In this document: piece by piece, positions 16,919-25,742 of the stretch
How positions within the stretch are numbered: position 1 is the stretch's first letter
Layout of the letters: every line of letters begins with the position of its first letter
Source: JAFDVL01 sp964631865
GTDB lineage: Bacteria > Acidobacteriota > Blastocatellia > RBC074
Assembly (NCBI GenBank): GCA_964631865.1
Contig: CAZWAK010000003.1
Location: 1-64,000, forward strand
Direction: 5' to 3'
Length of the DNA: 64,000 nucleotides
Made by a program: the position numbers and the translations under genes
Notes under the pieces: generated by a model
Told to the model about the DNA's origin: nothing
Databases searched by the model: none
Seen by the model: the letters and a program-made list of their open reading frames with translations, nothing else

Positions 16919-17536
16919 TTAGGAACCGTGCAGTTCCAACAATTTATTTTTGGTTTCATCGGTAAATTCGCCATTCACCGTTAAGCCATTCTTTTCTTGA
17001 AAGTCGCGCAACGCCGCGCGGGTGCTGTCATTCAGTTCCCCGTCGGCAGCTTCGGCTAAATACCCCAGATTTTGTAGCCGATGTTGCATCCCGGAAATTT
17101 CTTCGACCGGATCGAGTCCGCCAAGTTGGAACGAATAGCTGTCTTCTGCCGTCGTGAGCACCGCCTCCGTCGCATCGGCAGGGATTTCGTGTTCCAATTT
17201 GCCGTCGCCGTTGGTCGTGCCGCGCAAGGTCAAATCGCCGACCTGCAATGTATAGTCCACATTGCGGCGCGGCTCGCCTTCTTCCAACAACCGCAAGCGA
17301 AACATGACTTTTTCGCGCTTCTTCTTGAACTTATGCAATTGCTGCGAGGCGGCTGACACTTCTTTCAGCTTGCGCTCCGGGATAAAGAGAAGATCGCCCG
17401 GCAATAGCACATTCGGATTTTTTCGCTTTTGCTTGAGTTGCGCGTTTTGCGGGTGATTCCAGATCGTTTTCCAGGAAAACCCAAACTGCGCCGCCAGGTT
17501 GGCCAAACATTCTTTTTGCTGAACCGTGTATTCCAT
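16919..17536 (-). CDS. LysM / peptidoglycan-binding protein downstream of vgrG
   Basis: 205 residues from ATG 17536 (an upstream in-frame start at 17560 would overlap vgrG). Residues about 1-50 are LysM-like (EYTVQQKECLANLAAQFGF, then LLPGDLLFIPE). A lysine-rich linker follows, then a beta domain (VMFRLRLLEEGEPRRNVDY). The C-terminus is a PG_binding_1 domain (MQHRLQNLGYLAEAADG, RAALRDFQEKNGL). Such LysM-PGB proteins are frequent directly after vgrG or in contractile-injection clusters, where they are thought to link spike and cargo or bind the wall. Starts 8 bp after the vgrG stop. Confidence 0.8.
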   Translation of the reverse strand: MEYTVQQKECLANLAAQFGFSWKTIWNHPQNAQLKQKRKNPNVLLPGDLLFIPERKLKEVSAASQQLHKFKKKREKVMFRLRLLEEGEPRRNVDYTLQVGDLTLRGTTNGDGKLEHEIPADATEAVLTTAEDSYSFQLGGLDPVEEISGMQHRLQNLGYLAEAADGELNDSTRAALRDFQEKNGLTVNGEFTDETKNKLLELHGS

Positions 17537-17544
17537 AGTGATGC

Positions 17545-19875
17545 TCAGGCCTTGCTCCACAATTCGTCGTCAATTTCAGGAAACGTAACTTTGCAATTGC
17601 CCGGATCAAAACCTTCGACTCGCGCTTTGCCTTTTTCGTCCAACGTTCCTTCCGCCAGGGTCACACCATCGGGCAAGGTGATTCGATATTTTTCTCCCGC
17701 TACCGGTTTCCCCGTTTCATCCACCAACTCAATTTCAATCCAGCCTTTCTTCTGTTTGTTCTCTTCTGAAGTGGGGTCGTGCGACGGAGACGCCGCAGCG
17801 GCTTGTTCGGCAGCCGATTGCCGTTCGCGCTGTTGCTTGTAGGTCGGTTCTTTGCTGCCGGGATCAGCATTGTCGGCAATTTCGGCTTCTGTCGGAGCGG
17901 TCGGCGGAACCAACATTCCCGGCACGCCGGGTAAGGCCGCGCCGCCGCTGTTGATCATCACCATCGTGCCTTGAATAAAGACGCCAGCGGGCAGCAGCGT
18001 GATGAAGTTGCTGCCGCATTTCAACGTCAACCCGGCCTGGGATTCGATCACCACCATATTGCCTTTGACATAGACATTGCCCGTCACGGCTTGCGCGAGA
18101 TTGCCGCCGACTTCTTCGGCTTTATTGCCTTTGACTTTGACGGATTGCGTCTGCGCGATTTCGATGGCTTCCTTGCCTTTGATTTTCACATGATGGTCGC
18201 GTCCCAATTCGACGACCTGATCGCGTTTGATGACGACCATCTCATCGCGTTCGACCAGTTCGCGTTTGTCGCGCTTGATGATCTCGTGCGAGTCGCGGCC
18301 AATCCATTCGCGCTGATCGTTTTTGACGCGAAAATCCGTATCTTTTTCGGCGTGCAGGAAAATTTGCTCTTCCCCTTTTTTGTCTTCAAAGCGCAGTTCG
18401 TTGAAGCCGCCGCCGCCTTTCGACGAATAGGTTTTGAGCGTGCTTTTCGTTTGCTCGCCCGGCAAAGCGTAGGGCGGCATGGATTCGGCGTTGTAGACGC
18501 GCCCGACAATAATCGGGCGGTCGGGATCGCCTTCGAGAAAATCTACGATGACTTCCTGACCGATGCGCGGGATTGAAATTTGCCCCCAGCCTTTGCCCGC
18601 CCACGTGCTCGACACGCGAATCCAACACGAGCTTTTGTCGTCGTACTTACCGTCGCGATCCCAATGAAATTGCACTTTGACGCGCCCGTATTTGTCCGTA
18701 AAGATTTCCTCGCCTGCCGGGCCAGTGACAATCGCCGTTTGCGTGCCATGCACAACGGGCACGGGCGTCAAGCGGGAGGGCCGAAACGGCGCGGGATGCA
18801 CGACGCATTGGAATGTGTTGTAGTAATCCACAGAACTGTCTTCGTTGTCCGTACTGCGATACGCTTCGCTGTTGTCTGCCGAATGATAGACCGACGTCAG
18901 CACGTATGACTTATTGAAATCGCGCCGATAATGATCCTGCAACTCGAAGCGAAAGCCGGGCACGAGGCCGCGACAGGTGCCGGAACCGTTGACGACGATC
19001 TGCGGCGCATCCTCCTCTTGCACACGAATGCCGACCAATCGTTCGCCTTCGTCTTTGGTTTTGTATTCGCCGGGGTAATCGTAAATTTCAAATTGCTTCT
19101 CGCCCTTGCCCGTCAGGTTCGCGGTCAAATCCAGCGTGGGTTTTTCAAAGTTGAAGTCTCTGATCGTGTACTGGCCCGGACGGACTTCGCGGCTCATCAT
19201 AAAATCTGTGATGACATCTTCGTCGCGTTCCTGTCCGCTGATTGTTTTGTAACTGACCTTCGCTTGCAACGGGCACGGTTTGAATTCGTTCGGCGAGTTG
19301 GCGAGGATCAAGGTGTGTTTGTCTTCTTCGTGCTCAAAGAAGTAAAAGATGCCCTCTTCTTCCATCAACCGCGACACGAAATTGAAGGCCGTCTCGCGGT
19401 ATTGCACGCAGTATTCGCGCGGTTGGAAGCTGCCTTGCAAACGGTTTTTGTAATCGGTGAAGCCATTGTCCTTGAAAATCTTTTCGAGAATGTCGGGCAC
19501 AGTCATTTCCTGAAAGATGCGGCAATCGCTCGTGCGTGTCAGCAGCCACAACCAGGGCACGAGCGTGGCCGTGTAGTTCGCAAAAATCTTCGGCGTCGTG
19601 CCGCCTTCCATCATCGTCGAACCGCCTTGCGTAAAGGAATTCACGATGCCATTGATGAGGCGCTCTGAACCGTCGGGCAAGGTCATTTTGATCGTGGCTT
19701 TTTTGCCGACGAGGTCTTCCAATTTGACGCTGCGATTTTCCGACAGCATGCGCAGATCAAACGAAAACAGCCGCGACACGCCTTCCTGTCCGGTGAAGCC
19801 CGTCAACAACAATTCATCTTTGCCGAGCGGCGTCGTAATTTGGATTTGCCGATTGTCTTGCGTATAAGTTGCCAA
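17545..19875 (-). CDS. tssI: T6SS spike protein VgrG (TssI) with C-terminal beta extension
   Basis: 776 residues. The gp27-like N-terminus reads GKDELLLTGFTGQEGVSRLFSFDL. The gp5/OB part holds GRVKVQFHWDRDGKYDDKSSCWIRVS and GWGQISIPRIGQEVIVDFLEGDPDRP. A long repetitive needle follows (HEIIKRDKRELVERDEM, VYVKGNMVVI). After about residue 700 an extra transthyretin-like domain follows (IEIELVDETGKPVAGEKYRITLP), ending KVTFPEIDDELW; it is probably a cargo-docking site. The start is TTG, with GAGGG five bases upstream. VgrG trimers form the puncturing spike under PAAR. Confidence 0.97.
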   Translation of the reverse strand: MATYTQDNRQIQITTPLGKDELLLTGFTGQEGVSRLFSFDLRMLSENRSVKLEDLVGKKATIKMTLPDGSERLINGIVNSFTQGGSTMMEGGTTPKIFANYTATLVPWLWLLTRTSDCRIFQEMTVPDILEKIFKDNGFTDYKNRLQGSFQPREYCVQYRETAFNFVSRLMEEEGIFYFFEHEEDKHTLILANSPNEFKPCPLQAKVSYKTISGQERDEDVITDFMMSREVRPGQYTIRDFNFEKPTLDLTANLTGKGEKQFEIYDYPGEYKTKDEGERLVGIRVQEEDAPQIVVNGSGTCRGLVPGFRFELQDHYRRDFNKSYVLTSVYHSADNSEAYRSTDNEDSSVDYYNTFQCVVHPAPFRPSRLTPVPVVHGTQTAIVTGPAGEEIFTDKYGRVKVQFHWDRDGKYDDKSSCWIRVSSTWAGKGWGQISIPRIGQEVIVDFLEGDPDRPIIVGRVYNAESMPPYALPGEQTKSTLKTYSSKGGGGFNELRFEDKKGEEQIFLHAEKDTDFRVKNDQREWIGRDSHEIIKRDKRELVERDEMVVIKRDQVVELGRDHHVKIKGKEAIEIAQTQSVKVKGNKAEEVGGNLAQAVTGNVYVKGNMVVIESQAGLTLKCGSNFITLLPAGVFIQGTMVMINSGGAALPGVPGMLVPPTAPTEAEIADNADPGSKEPTYKQQRERQSAAEQAAAASPSHDPTSEENKQKKGWIEIELVDETGKPVAGEKYRITLPDGVTLAEGTLDEKGKARVEGFDPGNCKVTFPEIDDELWSKA

Positions 19876-19920
19876 GGTTGCCCTCTTTCAACTCGTCCTT
19901 TTAGGAGTCGTTTATGCTTG

Positions 19921-20022
19921 AACTACGAAGAGCACAAAGTTCACGAAGGACTTATTTGCAGGAAGAAACGCATAATCAAGATTTCGCAATTTTTGCCTTT
20001 TTTCTTCGTGTTCTTCGTGGTT
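19921..20022. repeat. Family D inverted repeat between vgrG and GH19
   Basis: The left arm contains ACTACGAAGAGCACAAAG and the right arm contains TCTTCGTGTTCTTCGTGG. It fills most of the gap between the two genes. Same family as 3779 and 24149. Confidence 0.7.
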
Positions 20023-20033
20023 CATTCCATCAC

Positions 20034-20822
20034 TCATTCGTTGCCCCCCACCATCAACACGAACTTTGCCTGCTGGTAATATTTCTGCCGCTCCGCCAAC
20101 CCACGCTCACCGCCGTTGATCCCGCGCGTGACCTTCTTGAAATTCTCTTCCGAATCCACGTTGGCATACGCGTTCAACTTCCGCGTCCGCCAGTACCACC
20201 CAGCGATGCGTGCCGCGATGGAAGGCGTCGCGGCTTCGCTCGGATTCCGCTCCAACTCCAGGCCGAGCGCCTTGCTCGCCGCGCGATAATTGCTGCGCCC
20301 GGTTAATTGAATGTAGCCGCGCCCTTTGTACAGCGCACCGTCGCCCGCCTTGTCATTGCCGAGTCGCAGCGCCACTTTTTGCCGACGCGGGCTGGGCGAA
20401 TCTTTGTCGTACATAAAAAAGAAATAGTCATACTCCTTGTCGTCGGCTTCCTGCTCCTGATATTTCGCAAAGGTGTATTTCACCTTGCCGCCCATTTCAT
20501 TGAGTCGCGTAAATCCGGCGCTTTCGTGCGCGAGTTGGGCAATGAACATCGCCTGCCCGATGCGCGTCGTAATGCCTGCTTCCTTGCGCGCCTGATTCAA
20601 GCTGCTTGCCACCGTATCGGCTTGCGTGCCGACTTGGGGCACGATGCGCAAGAGCATGTCGCCGGTCAATTCCAACGGTTCGTCATTGCTCGGCACGGTC
20701 AACGGCTTGCCAACCCAGTCCAACGAACCGGGCAACGGCGACATCTGCCGCGCCATCGTGCCGTCGTCAATGTCATACCAATTGCGCACCCGACACAACG
20801 GGCCAGGAATTCGTCCGCCCAT
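20034..20822 (-). CDS. GH19 chitinase/lysozyme-like hydrolase, candidate T6SS effector
   Basis: 262 residues from ATG 20822, which has AGGAG 7 nt upstream (TTTAGGAGCTTTGCG); the longer ATG at 20855 lies inside the macro gene. GH19 hallmarks are visible: MFIAQLAHESAGFTRLNE with the likely catalytic Glu in AHES, then LYKGRGYIQLTGRSNYRAA and a C-terminal TRGINGGERGLAERQKYY. GH19 enzymes cleave chitin or, in phage and T6SS settings, peptidoglycan glycan strands. No signal peptide is seen. It lies next to vgrG, so a spike-delivered wall hydrolase is the best reading. An obvious dedicated immunity gene is not seen, except possibly the macro protein. Confidence 0.88.
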   Translation of the reverse strand: MGGRIPGPLCRVRNWYDIDDGTMARQMSPLPGSLDWVGKPLTVPSNDEPLELTGDMLLRIVPQVGTQADTVASSLNQARKEAGITTRIGQAMFIAQLAHESAGFTRLNEMGGKVKYTFAKYQEQEADDKEYDYFFFMYDKDSPSPRRQKVALRLGNDKAGDGALYKGRGYIQLTGRSNYRAASKALGLELERNPSEAATPSIAARIAGWYWRTRKLNAYANVDSEENFKKVTRGINGGERGLAERQKYYQQAKFVLMVGGNE

Positions 20823-20832
20823 CGCAAAGCTC

Positions 20833-21375
20833 CTAAAAATTCTGATGCCGTACAAACATCTGAAGATCGCGTGGCCGGAAGAAGACTAATCGCACTTCCC
20901 GAATCGTTTCATCCGTGCGCAGGAAATCGGCAATCGCAGCGGAAGCAACGGCGGCGGCTTCGTGTTGCGGATAGCCGTAAACGCCCGTCGAAATGGCCGG
21001 GAACGCAATCGAAGTCAATTGATTGTCCGCCGCAAGCTGCAACGAATTACGATAACAATTCGCCAACAACGCAGCTTCGTTCCCACGCCCATAAATCGGC
21101 CCCACCGTGTGAATCACAAACAACACGGGCAAATTGCCGCCGGTCGTAATCACGGCTTCGCCCGTCGGCAACCCGTTGGGATAACGCATGCGGCGAATTT
21201 CTTTGCACGCGGCCAGGATTTCTGGCCCGCCCTCAGCGTGAATTGCACCATCCACGCCGCCACCGCCGAGCAACGTCGAATTCGCGGCATTGACGACGGC
21301 ATCTACGGTTTGTTCGGTGATGTCGCCGACCAATGCGACCACGCGACCGTTCAGATATTTCGCTTCCTGTTCCAT
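20833..21375 (-). CDS. Macro-domain ADP-ribose-binding/hydrolase protein
   Basis: 180 residues from ATG 21375 (a GTG three bases upstream is also in frame; GGAAGG precedes). A single-domain macro fold of the YmdB/MacroD type: VVALVGDITEQTVDAVVNAAN, the ADP-ribose loop LLGGGGVDGAIH, then IHTVGPIYG and AFPAISTGVYGYP. This family removes O-acetyl from O-acetyl-ADP-ribose or mono-ADP-ribose from proteins. It lies between clpV and the GH19 gene, 10 bp from the latter. It might protect against ADP-ribosylating or NAD-consuming toxins, or be an unrelated housekeeping gene; context only suggests the former. Confidence 0.9.
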   Translation of the reverse strand: MEQEAKYLNGRVVALVGDITEQTVDAVVNAANSTLLGGGGVDGAIHAEGGPEILAACKEIRRMRYPNGLPTGEAVITTGGNLPVLFVIHTVGPIYGRGNEAALLANCYRNSLQLAADNQLTSIAFPAISTGVYGYPQHEAAAVASAAIADFLRTDETIREVRLVFFRPRDLQMFVRHQNF

Positions 21376-21445
21376 CACATTTTGCCTTCCTGCTTCACAA
21401 CTTAATTAGCGAAGATGGCATGTCAACAAGTGACATCGGGGATCG

Positions 21446-24103
21446 TCAATTGATCGCATAGTTAAATTGCCCATCGTCGCCCAAACTAATGTGAACGTTG
21501 CTCACCGCTTCGCCTGCCGCCATCTTCGACAAGAACTCGCCCGACATCGCAGGCAGCAACGTGCCGTTCAGAATGTTGTGAACGTTGCGCGCGCCGCTGT
21601 CCACATCGGTGCAACGTTTGCCGACGGCTTCAATCACAGCCTCGTCATACGTGAACGCCGCGCCGTGATTTTCCGCAATGCGCTCGCCAATCTTCTTCAG
21701 TTGCAGCTTGATGATGAGTCGCAGGATGTCATCCGAAATCGGATAGTACGGCACAACCGTCATACGACCGAGCAACGCGGGCTTGAAGGCTTTGACTAAC
21801 TCAGGCCGAATCGCGTCGACCAAGCCAACCGGTTCCGGCTTCGTGTCGGGATCGGCGCAGAGCTTCATAATCGTGTCGGTCGCAACGTTTGACGTGAGCA
21901 AAATCACGGTGTTCTTGAAATCAATGTCGCGGCCTTCGCCGTCTTCGAGCGTGCCTTTGTCGAAGACTTGATAGAACAATTCCATCACGTCGGGATGCGC
22001 CTTTTCGACTTCATCGAGCAGCACAACCGAATACGGTTTGCGCCGCACGGCTTCGGTCAACACGCCGCCTTCGCCGTAACCGACATAACCTGGCGGCGAG
22101 CCTTTCAAGCTGGACACGGTATGCGCTTCCTGATACTCGCTCATGTTGATCGAGACCAGGTTGCGTTCGCCGCCATAGAGCGTTTCGGCCAATGCCAGCG
22201 CGGTTTCCGTTTTGCCGACGCCGCTCGTACCGACCAGAATGAACACGCCAATCGGGCGCTTCGGATCGGTCAATCCCGCGCGCGAAGTCTTGATGCGTTC
22301 GGCAATCGTGGCCAGTGCGTGATCCTGCCCTATGACGCGCGCTTTCAGCGTTTCGGACAAGTTCAGGATCGCTTGAATTTCATCCGACACCATCTTGCCG
22401 ACCGGAATGCCCGTCCAACCAGAAATGACTTCGGCGATGGTTTGCGACGTGACGACCGGTTGCATCAACGGCGTCTCGCCTTGCGCGGCGCTGAGTTCGG
22501 CATTGAGTTTCGCCAACTCGTCGCGCGCTTCGGCAGCGCCTTCGGTCTTGCCTTCTTTGGCCATCGTTTCCAGCTTCTCGCGCAGTTCGCGAATCTTCGC
22601 AATCAACTCTTTTTCTTTGTCCCATTGCGCCGTGAGTTGGGCGAGCAATTCTTCTGTTGTCGTGCGGTCTGCCTTGAGTTCGGCAATGCGTTCGTCGTGC
22701 TTTGCGCCTGTAATCGTTTCGCGTTCGAGCACGTTGATTTCGGTCGTCAAATTCGCAATGCGTCGCGTCGCGTCTTCAATCGCGGCGGGCGTTGCGCCCT
22801 GTCCAATCGCCACTTTCGCGCACGCAGTGTCGAGCACGCTGACGGATTTATCGGGCAATTGGCGACCAGAAATGTAGCGGTTGGAAAAGCGTACCGAGTC
22901 TTCGACGGCTTCGTCGAGGATGCGTACGTTGTGATGGTTTTCGAGCGCGTGAACAATGCCGCGCATCATGATAATTCCCTTCTCTTCGTCGGGTTCTTCG
23001 ACTTTGACAACTTGAAAACGACGCGCGAGCGCCGGGTCTTTCTCAAAGTATTTTTTGTACTCCGCCCAAGTCGTCGCCGCAATCGTGCGCAGTTCGCCGC
23101 GTGCCAATGCAGGCTTGAGCAAATTCGCCGCGTCGTTCTGTCCGGCTTGTCCGCCCGCGCCAATCATCGTATGCGCTTCGTCAATGAAAATGATGATCGG
23201 CTGCGGCGATGATTTGACCTCTTCAATCACGGTCTTCAAGCGATTTTCAAATTCGCCTTTGACGCCCGCACCGGCCTGCAACAAACCTAAGTCTAAAGTT
23301 CGGACAGCCACGTTGCGCAGCGGTTCCGGCACATCGCCTTGCGCAATGCGGAGCGCGAAGCCTTCGACGACAGCGGTTTTGCCGACGCCGGCCTCGCCCG
23401 TCAGAATCGGATTGTTTTGGCGACGGCGCGTCAGGATGTCCACGACTTGCCGCACTTCAAAATCACGACCGAGCACCGGATCAATCTTGCCCGCTTTGGC
23501 GCGCGCGGTCAGGTCAACAGTGAATTGGTCAAGTGCCTTCGTCTTGCCCGCCGCCGCAATGCCGGGCGCAGTCGCATCGCCGCCGCCATCGCCCATCGGT
23601 TGCGACGAGAAGCCTTCTGCCGCGCGCGCTTCGCTCGAACCATTGGTCAACGCAGCGAAGTTTTCTTTCAATTCGTCCACATTGATCTTCGCAAAATCTT
23701 TGGTGATTTCGCGCGCTAACCGCGCCAACGTTTCGTTCGTCAACAACGCCAACAACAAATGTCCCGAACGAATTTTCGCTTCGCCGAATTCCACCGAAGC
23801 CAATAACCACGCGCCTTGAATCAAATCGTTGATCTCACGCGCGATGCCCGGCGTGCGGGTGTTGCCGGTTTTCAGCTTCTCCATCGCCACGGTGATGTCT
23901 TTCGACAAGCGCGACGGATTCAGTTCGTAATGGCGCAGGATTTTGGTCAGGTCGGTGTCAGAAACTTCCAACAATTTGACGAATAAATGTTCGAGTTCGA
24001 TGTCGTAGTTCGTGCGGGACAGACACAAGCCAGCAGCGCCTTGCAATGCGCTTTGGCAGGTTTCATTCAACCGCGCAACGAGTGATTTTAAATTGACGTT
24101 CAT
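21446..24103 (-). CDS. tssH: T6SS sheath-recycling ATPase ClpV (TssH)
   Basis: 885 residues, normal for ClpV. The N-domain (LVARLNETCQSALQGAAGLC) normally binds the TssC tail. First AAA module: LTGEAGVGKTAVVEGFA and IIFIDEAHTMIGAGG. The middle coiled coil (about 410-530) is followed by the second AAA module: FILVGTSGVGKTETALALAE, VVLLDEVEKAHPDVMEL and the arginine-finger region. GGAG precedes the ATG. ClpV disassembles contracted TssB/TssC sheath so that subunits can be reused. It lies far from tssBC in the same orientation, with the caspase, TIR and csgG genes between. Confidence 0.97.
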   Translation of the reverse strand: MNVNLKSLVARLNETCQSALQGAAGLCLSRTNYDIELEHLFVKLLEVSDTDLTKILRHYELNPSRLSKDITVAMEKLKTGNTRTPGIAREINDLIQGAWLLASVEFGEAKIRSGHLLLALLTNETLARLAREITKDFAKINVDELKENFAALTNGSSEARAAEGFSSQPMGDGGGDATAPGIAAAGKTKALDQFTVDLTARAKAGKIDPVLGRDFEVRQVVDILTRRRQNNPILTGEAGVGKTAVVEGFALRIAQGDVPEPLRNVAVRTLDLGLLQAGAGVKGEFENRLKTVIEEVKSSPQPIIIFIDEAHTMIGAGGQAGQNDAANLLKPALARGELRTIAATTWAEYKKYFEKDPALARRFQVVKVEEPDEEKGIIMMRGIVHALENHHNVRILDEAVEDSVRFSNRYISGRQLPDKSVSVLDTACAKVAIGQGATPAAIEDATRRIANLTTEINVLERETITGAKHDERIAELKADRTTTEELLAQLTAQWDKEKELIAKIRELREKLETMAKEGKTEGAAEARDELAKLNAELSAAQGETPLMQPVVTSQTIAEVISGWTGIPVGKMVSDEIQAILNLSETLKARVIGQDHALATIAERIKTSRAGLTDPKRPIGVFILVGTSGVGKTETALALAETLYGGERNLVSINMSEYQEAHTVSSLKGSPPGYVGYGEGGVLTEAVRRKPYSVVLLDEVEKAHPDVMELFYQVFDKGTLEDGEGRDIDFKNTVILLTSNVATDTIMKLCADPDTKPEPVGLVDAIRPELVKAFKPALLGRMTVVPYYPISDDILRLIIKLQLKKIGERIAENHGAAFTYDEAVIEAVGKRCTDVDSGARNVHNILNGTLLPAMSGEFLSKMAAGEAVSNVHISLGDDGQFNYAIN

Positions 24104-24148
24104 CGCATTCTCTCCGGGTTAGTTTGGGGGGCAATAGATTTCAATTTT

Positions 24149-24282
24149 CACCACGAAGAACACGAAGGGAACGAGAGTTTCGGGTTGTGCGTTTCAAGTT
24201 TCGAGGATCGCGGTTCCGACCACCGACCACCAGCCACCGACCACTATCTTCTCTTCGTGCTCTTCGTGTTCTTCGTGGTTGA
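24149..24282. repeat. Family D inverted repeat with an ACCACCGACC core
   Basis: Arms CCACGAAGAACACGAAG and CTTCGTGTTCTTCGTGG enclose a GACCACCGACCACCAGCCACC tract (split as GACCACCGACC and ACCAGCCACC) that resembles the unit of the element at 59964. It fills the gap between clpV and the caspase gene. Confidence 0.7.
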
Positions 24283-24287
24283 GTTCT

Positions 24288-25598
24288 TTATTGCTTCCGA
24301 AAATAAAAGTCGCCGTCCAGCGACGTGTTTTCCCACGGCACTTGCTGGCCGTTGGTTTTTTCTTTGACGGTGATGCGCGTGCGCTTCAGCACGTCTTCAA
24401 TCTTCACATTCGGCTCGCGCATATTTTTCAGCAGTTCCTGCGTGTACAAACCGTTGTTGCCGTCGCCATCGCTCGCCACTTCGCCGGGGCCAGTTGCGTA
24501 AGCGACGACGGTTCCGCTCGGCGCACTGATGACCGCCAAGCCGCGTTGCAACGACCGCACGCGCTGCGCAAACGGATTGTTGCGACAGGCATCCAGAATC
24601 ACGATGTTCAGCCGCGAGCCAGCGGATTCGAGTTCGTTCATAATCCGCCCGGCGTCTACCGCTTCAAATTCGATGTCGCCTTCTTTTTCGATGCGTGCGC
24701 CAACCGGCAATAGAAAGTTCACGCCTTTGACTTGCACGCCGTGACCCGCGAAGTAAAACAACGCCACGCCGCCACGCGGAATCTTGCTGCCAAAGGCGCG
24801 CAGGGATTCTTCAAAGTCGCGTTTGTTGAGGTTCGTGTATTGCATCACGTCAAAGCCCGAATCGCGCAAGGTCTGTGCCATCGCCTTCGCATCGTTCGCC
24901 GGATTCGCCAGCGGGCCGACTTGATAGTTGCTGTTGCCGATGACTAAGGCAACGCGCTTCGCAGTACTGATTTCATTGACGCCGCTCGAAGTCACGTTCG
25001 GATTCGTTGTGACCGTTGCGTTGCCATCGCTGCGCGCATTCGTCGAAGTGGCTTCGTCAGGTTTCTTTTCGACAGGCGTCGAGTTGTTGTTTGGTGGGAT
25101 AGGATCATTGCGCTTCGGTGTCGTGTTGGCAGCCAGCGTTCGATTGAAAAACACTGGGCCTTTGAGCTTGAGCGTGAAGAAGCCGCTCTGATTGTTGCGC
25201 GGGCCAAAGACGCGCATCGTGACGGCTTGGCGTTGTTCCAACCGCAGCCTCGCATCCTTCTTGTCACCACCCGACGACGCATCGAATTTAATGAGCGGTT
25301 GCCCGTCGGCATCCAAAATCTCAACGCCGATGTTTGACCATTGCTCATTGGTTTTGACTTCGAGCGAAAAACCGACATCGCCCGGCCCCGCTTCAAACGC
25401 ATAGAAACGATTGAGTGGTACGTTAGGTGCGATGTTGCCTTTCAATTCGTTGTTGAGTAGTGGGAGTGGATTGTCGCGGCTGCTCGGTTGCGCTGGCAGA
25501 AATATATTGAGTGAAAAAGAGAGTACGAAAAATAGTAAGAGAAACTTCTTTCCTGTGTATCTTAGGTAAAGAGCTTTTGCTATTTCTACTATCCTCAT
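24288..25598 (-). CDS. Membrane-targeted or secreted caspase-family protease
   Basis: 436 residues; GAGAGG lies upstream of the ATG. A hydrophobic segment at about 17-37 (KKFLLLFFVLSFSLNIFL) is a signal peptide or anchor. About 50-150 resembles a PPC-type beta domain (FYAFEAGPGDVGFSLEV). A low-complexity Thr/Asn linker follows. The C14 caspase domain (215-430) begins RVALVIGNSNYQVG and has His286 in FAGHGVQ and Cys338 in ILDACRNNPF, so the dyad is complete. It is directly downstream of the TIR gene (144-bp gap holding an attC-like palindrome). Function could be envelope proteolysis or part of a TIR-linked response; the export segment argues against a simple cytosolic effector. Confidence 0.85.
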   Translation of the reverse strand: MRIVEIAKALYLRYTGKKFLLLFFVLSFSLNIFLPAQPSSRDNPLPLLNNELKGNIAPNVPLNRFYAFEAGPGDVGFSLEVKTNEQWSNIGVEILDADGQPLIKFDASSGGDKKDARLRLEQRQAVTMRVFGPRNNQSGFFTLKLKGPVFFNRTLAANTTPKRNDPIPPNNNSTPVEKKPDEATSTNARSDGNATVTTNPNVTSSGVNEISTAKRVALVIGNSNYQVGPLANPANDAKAMAQTLRDSGFDVMQYTNLNKRDFEESLRAFGSKIPRGGVALFYFAGHGVQVKGVNFLLPVGARIEKEGDIEFEAVDAGRIMNELESAGSRLNIVILDACRNNPFAQRVRSLQRGLAVISAPSGTVVAYATGPGEVASDGDGNNGLYTQELLKNMREPNVKIEDVLKRTRITVKEKTNGQQVPWENTSLDGDFYFRKQ

Positions 25599-25624
25599 AA
25601 ATACCTCTCAATCTTCAATCTCAT

Positions 25625-25715
25625 TCGTAACAAACCGTTCACCGGGCGCGCGCTGTAACACTGATTGAAACAGTCAGCCTATATGGCGCGCGCTCCTGCG
25701 CAATGGATGTTAGGT
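25625..25715 (-). repeat. attC-like imperfect palindrome downstream of the TIR gene
   Basis: Read on the minus strand, it starts ACCTAAC (fits the integron R'' consensus RYYYAAC) and ends near GTTACGA (only partly fits GTTRRRY). Inside, GCGCGCGC pairs with GCGCGCGC, and CTGACTG pairs with CAATCAG around a TTT loop, with unpaired bases in one arm. The position directly 3' of a low-GC ORF is what a gene cassette would show. No integrase is seen, and a REP-like element is an alternative. Confidence 0.4.
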
Positions 25716-25742
25716 GCGGCTCATAGGCTCTCACCTGCTATC

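Noticed and set aside
21968..23212. 414-residue plus-strand open frame
   Set aside because: Antisense to clpV, whose motifs are unambiguous.
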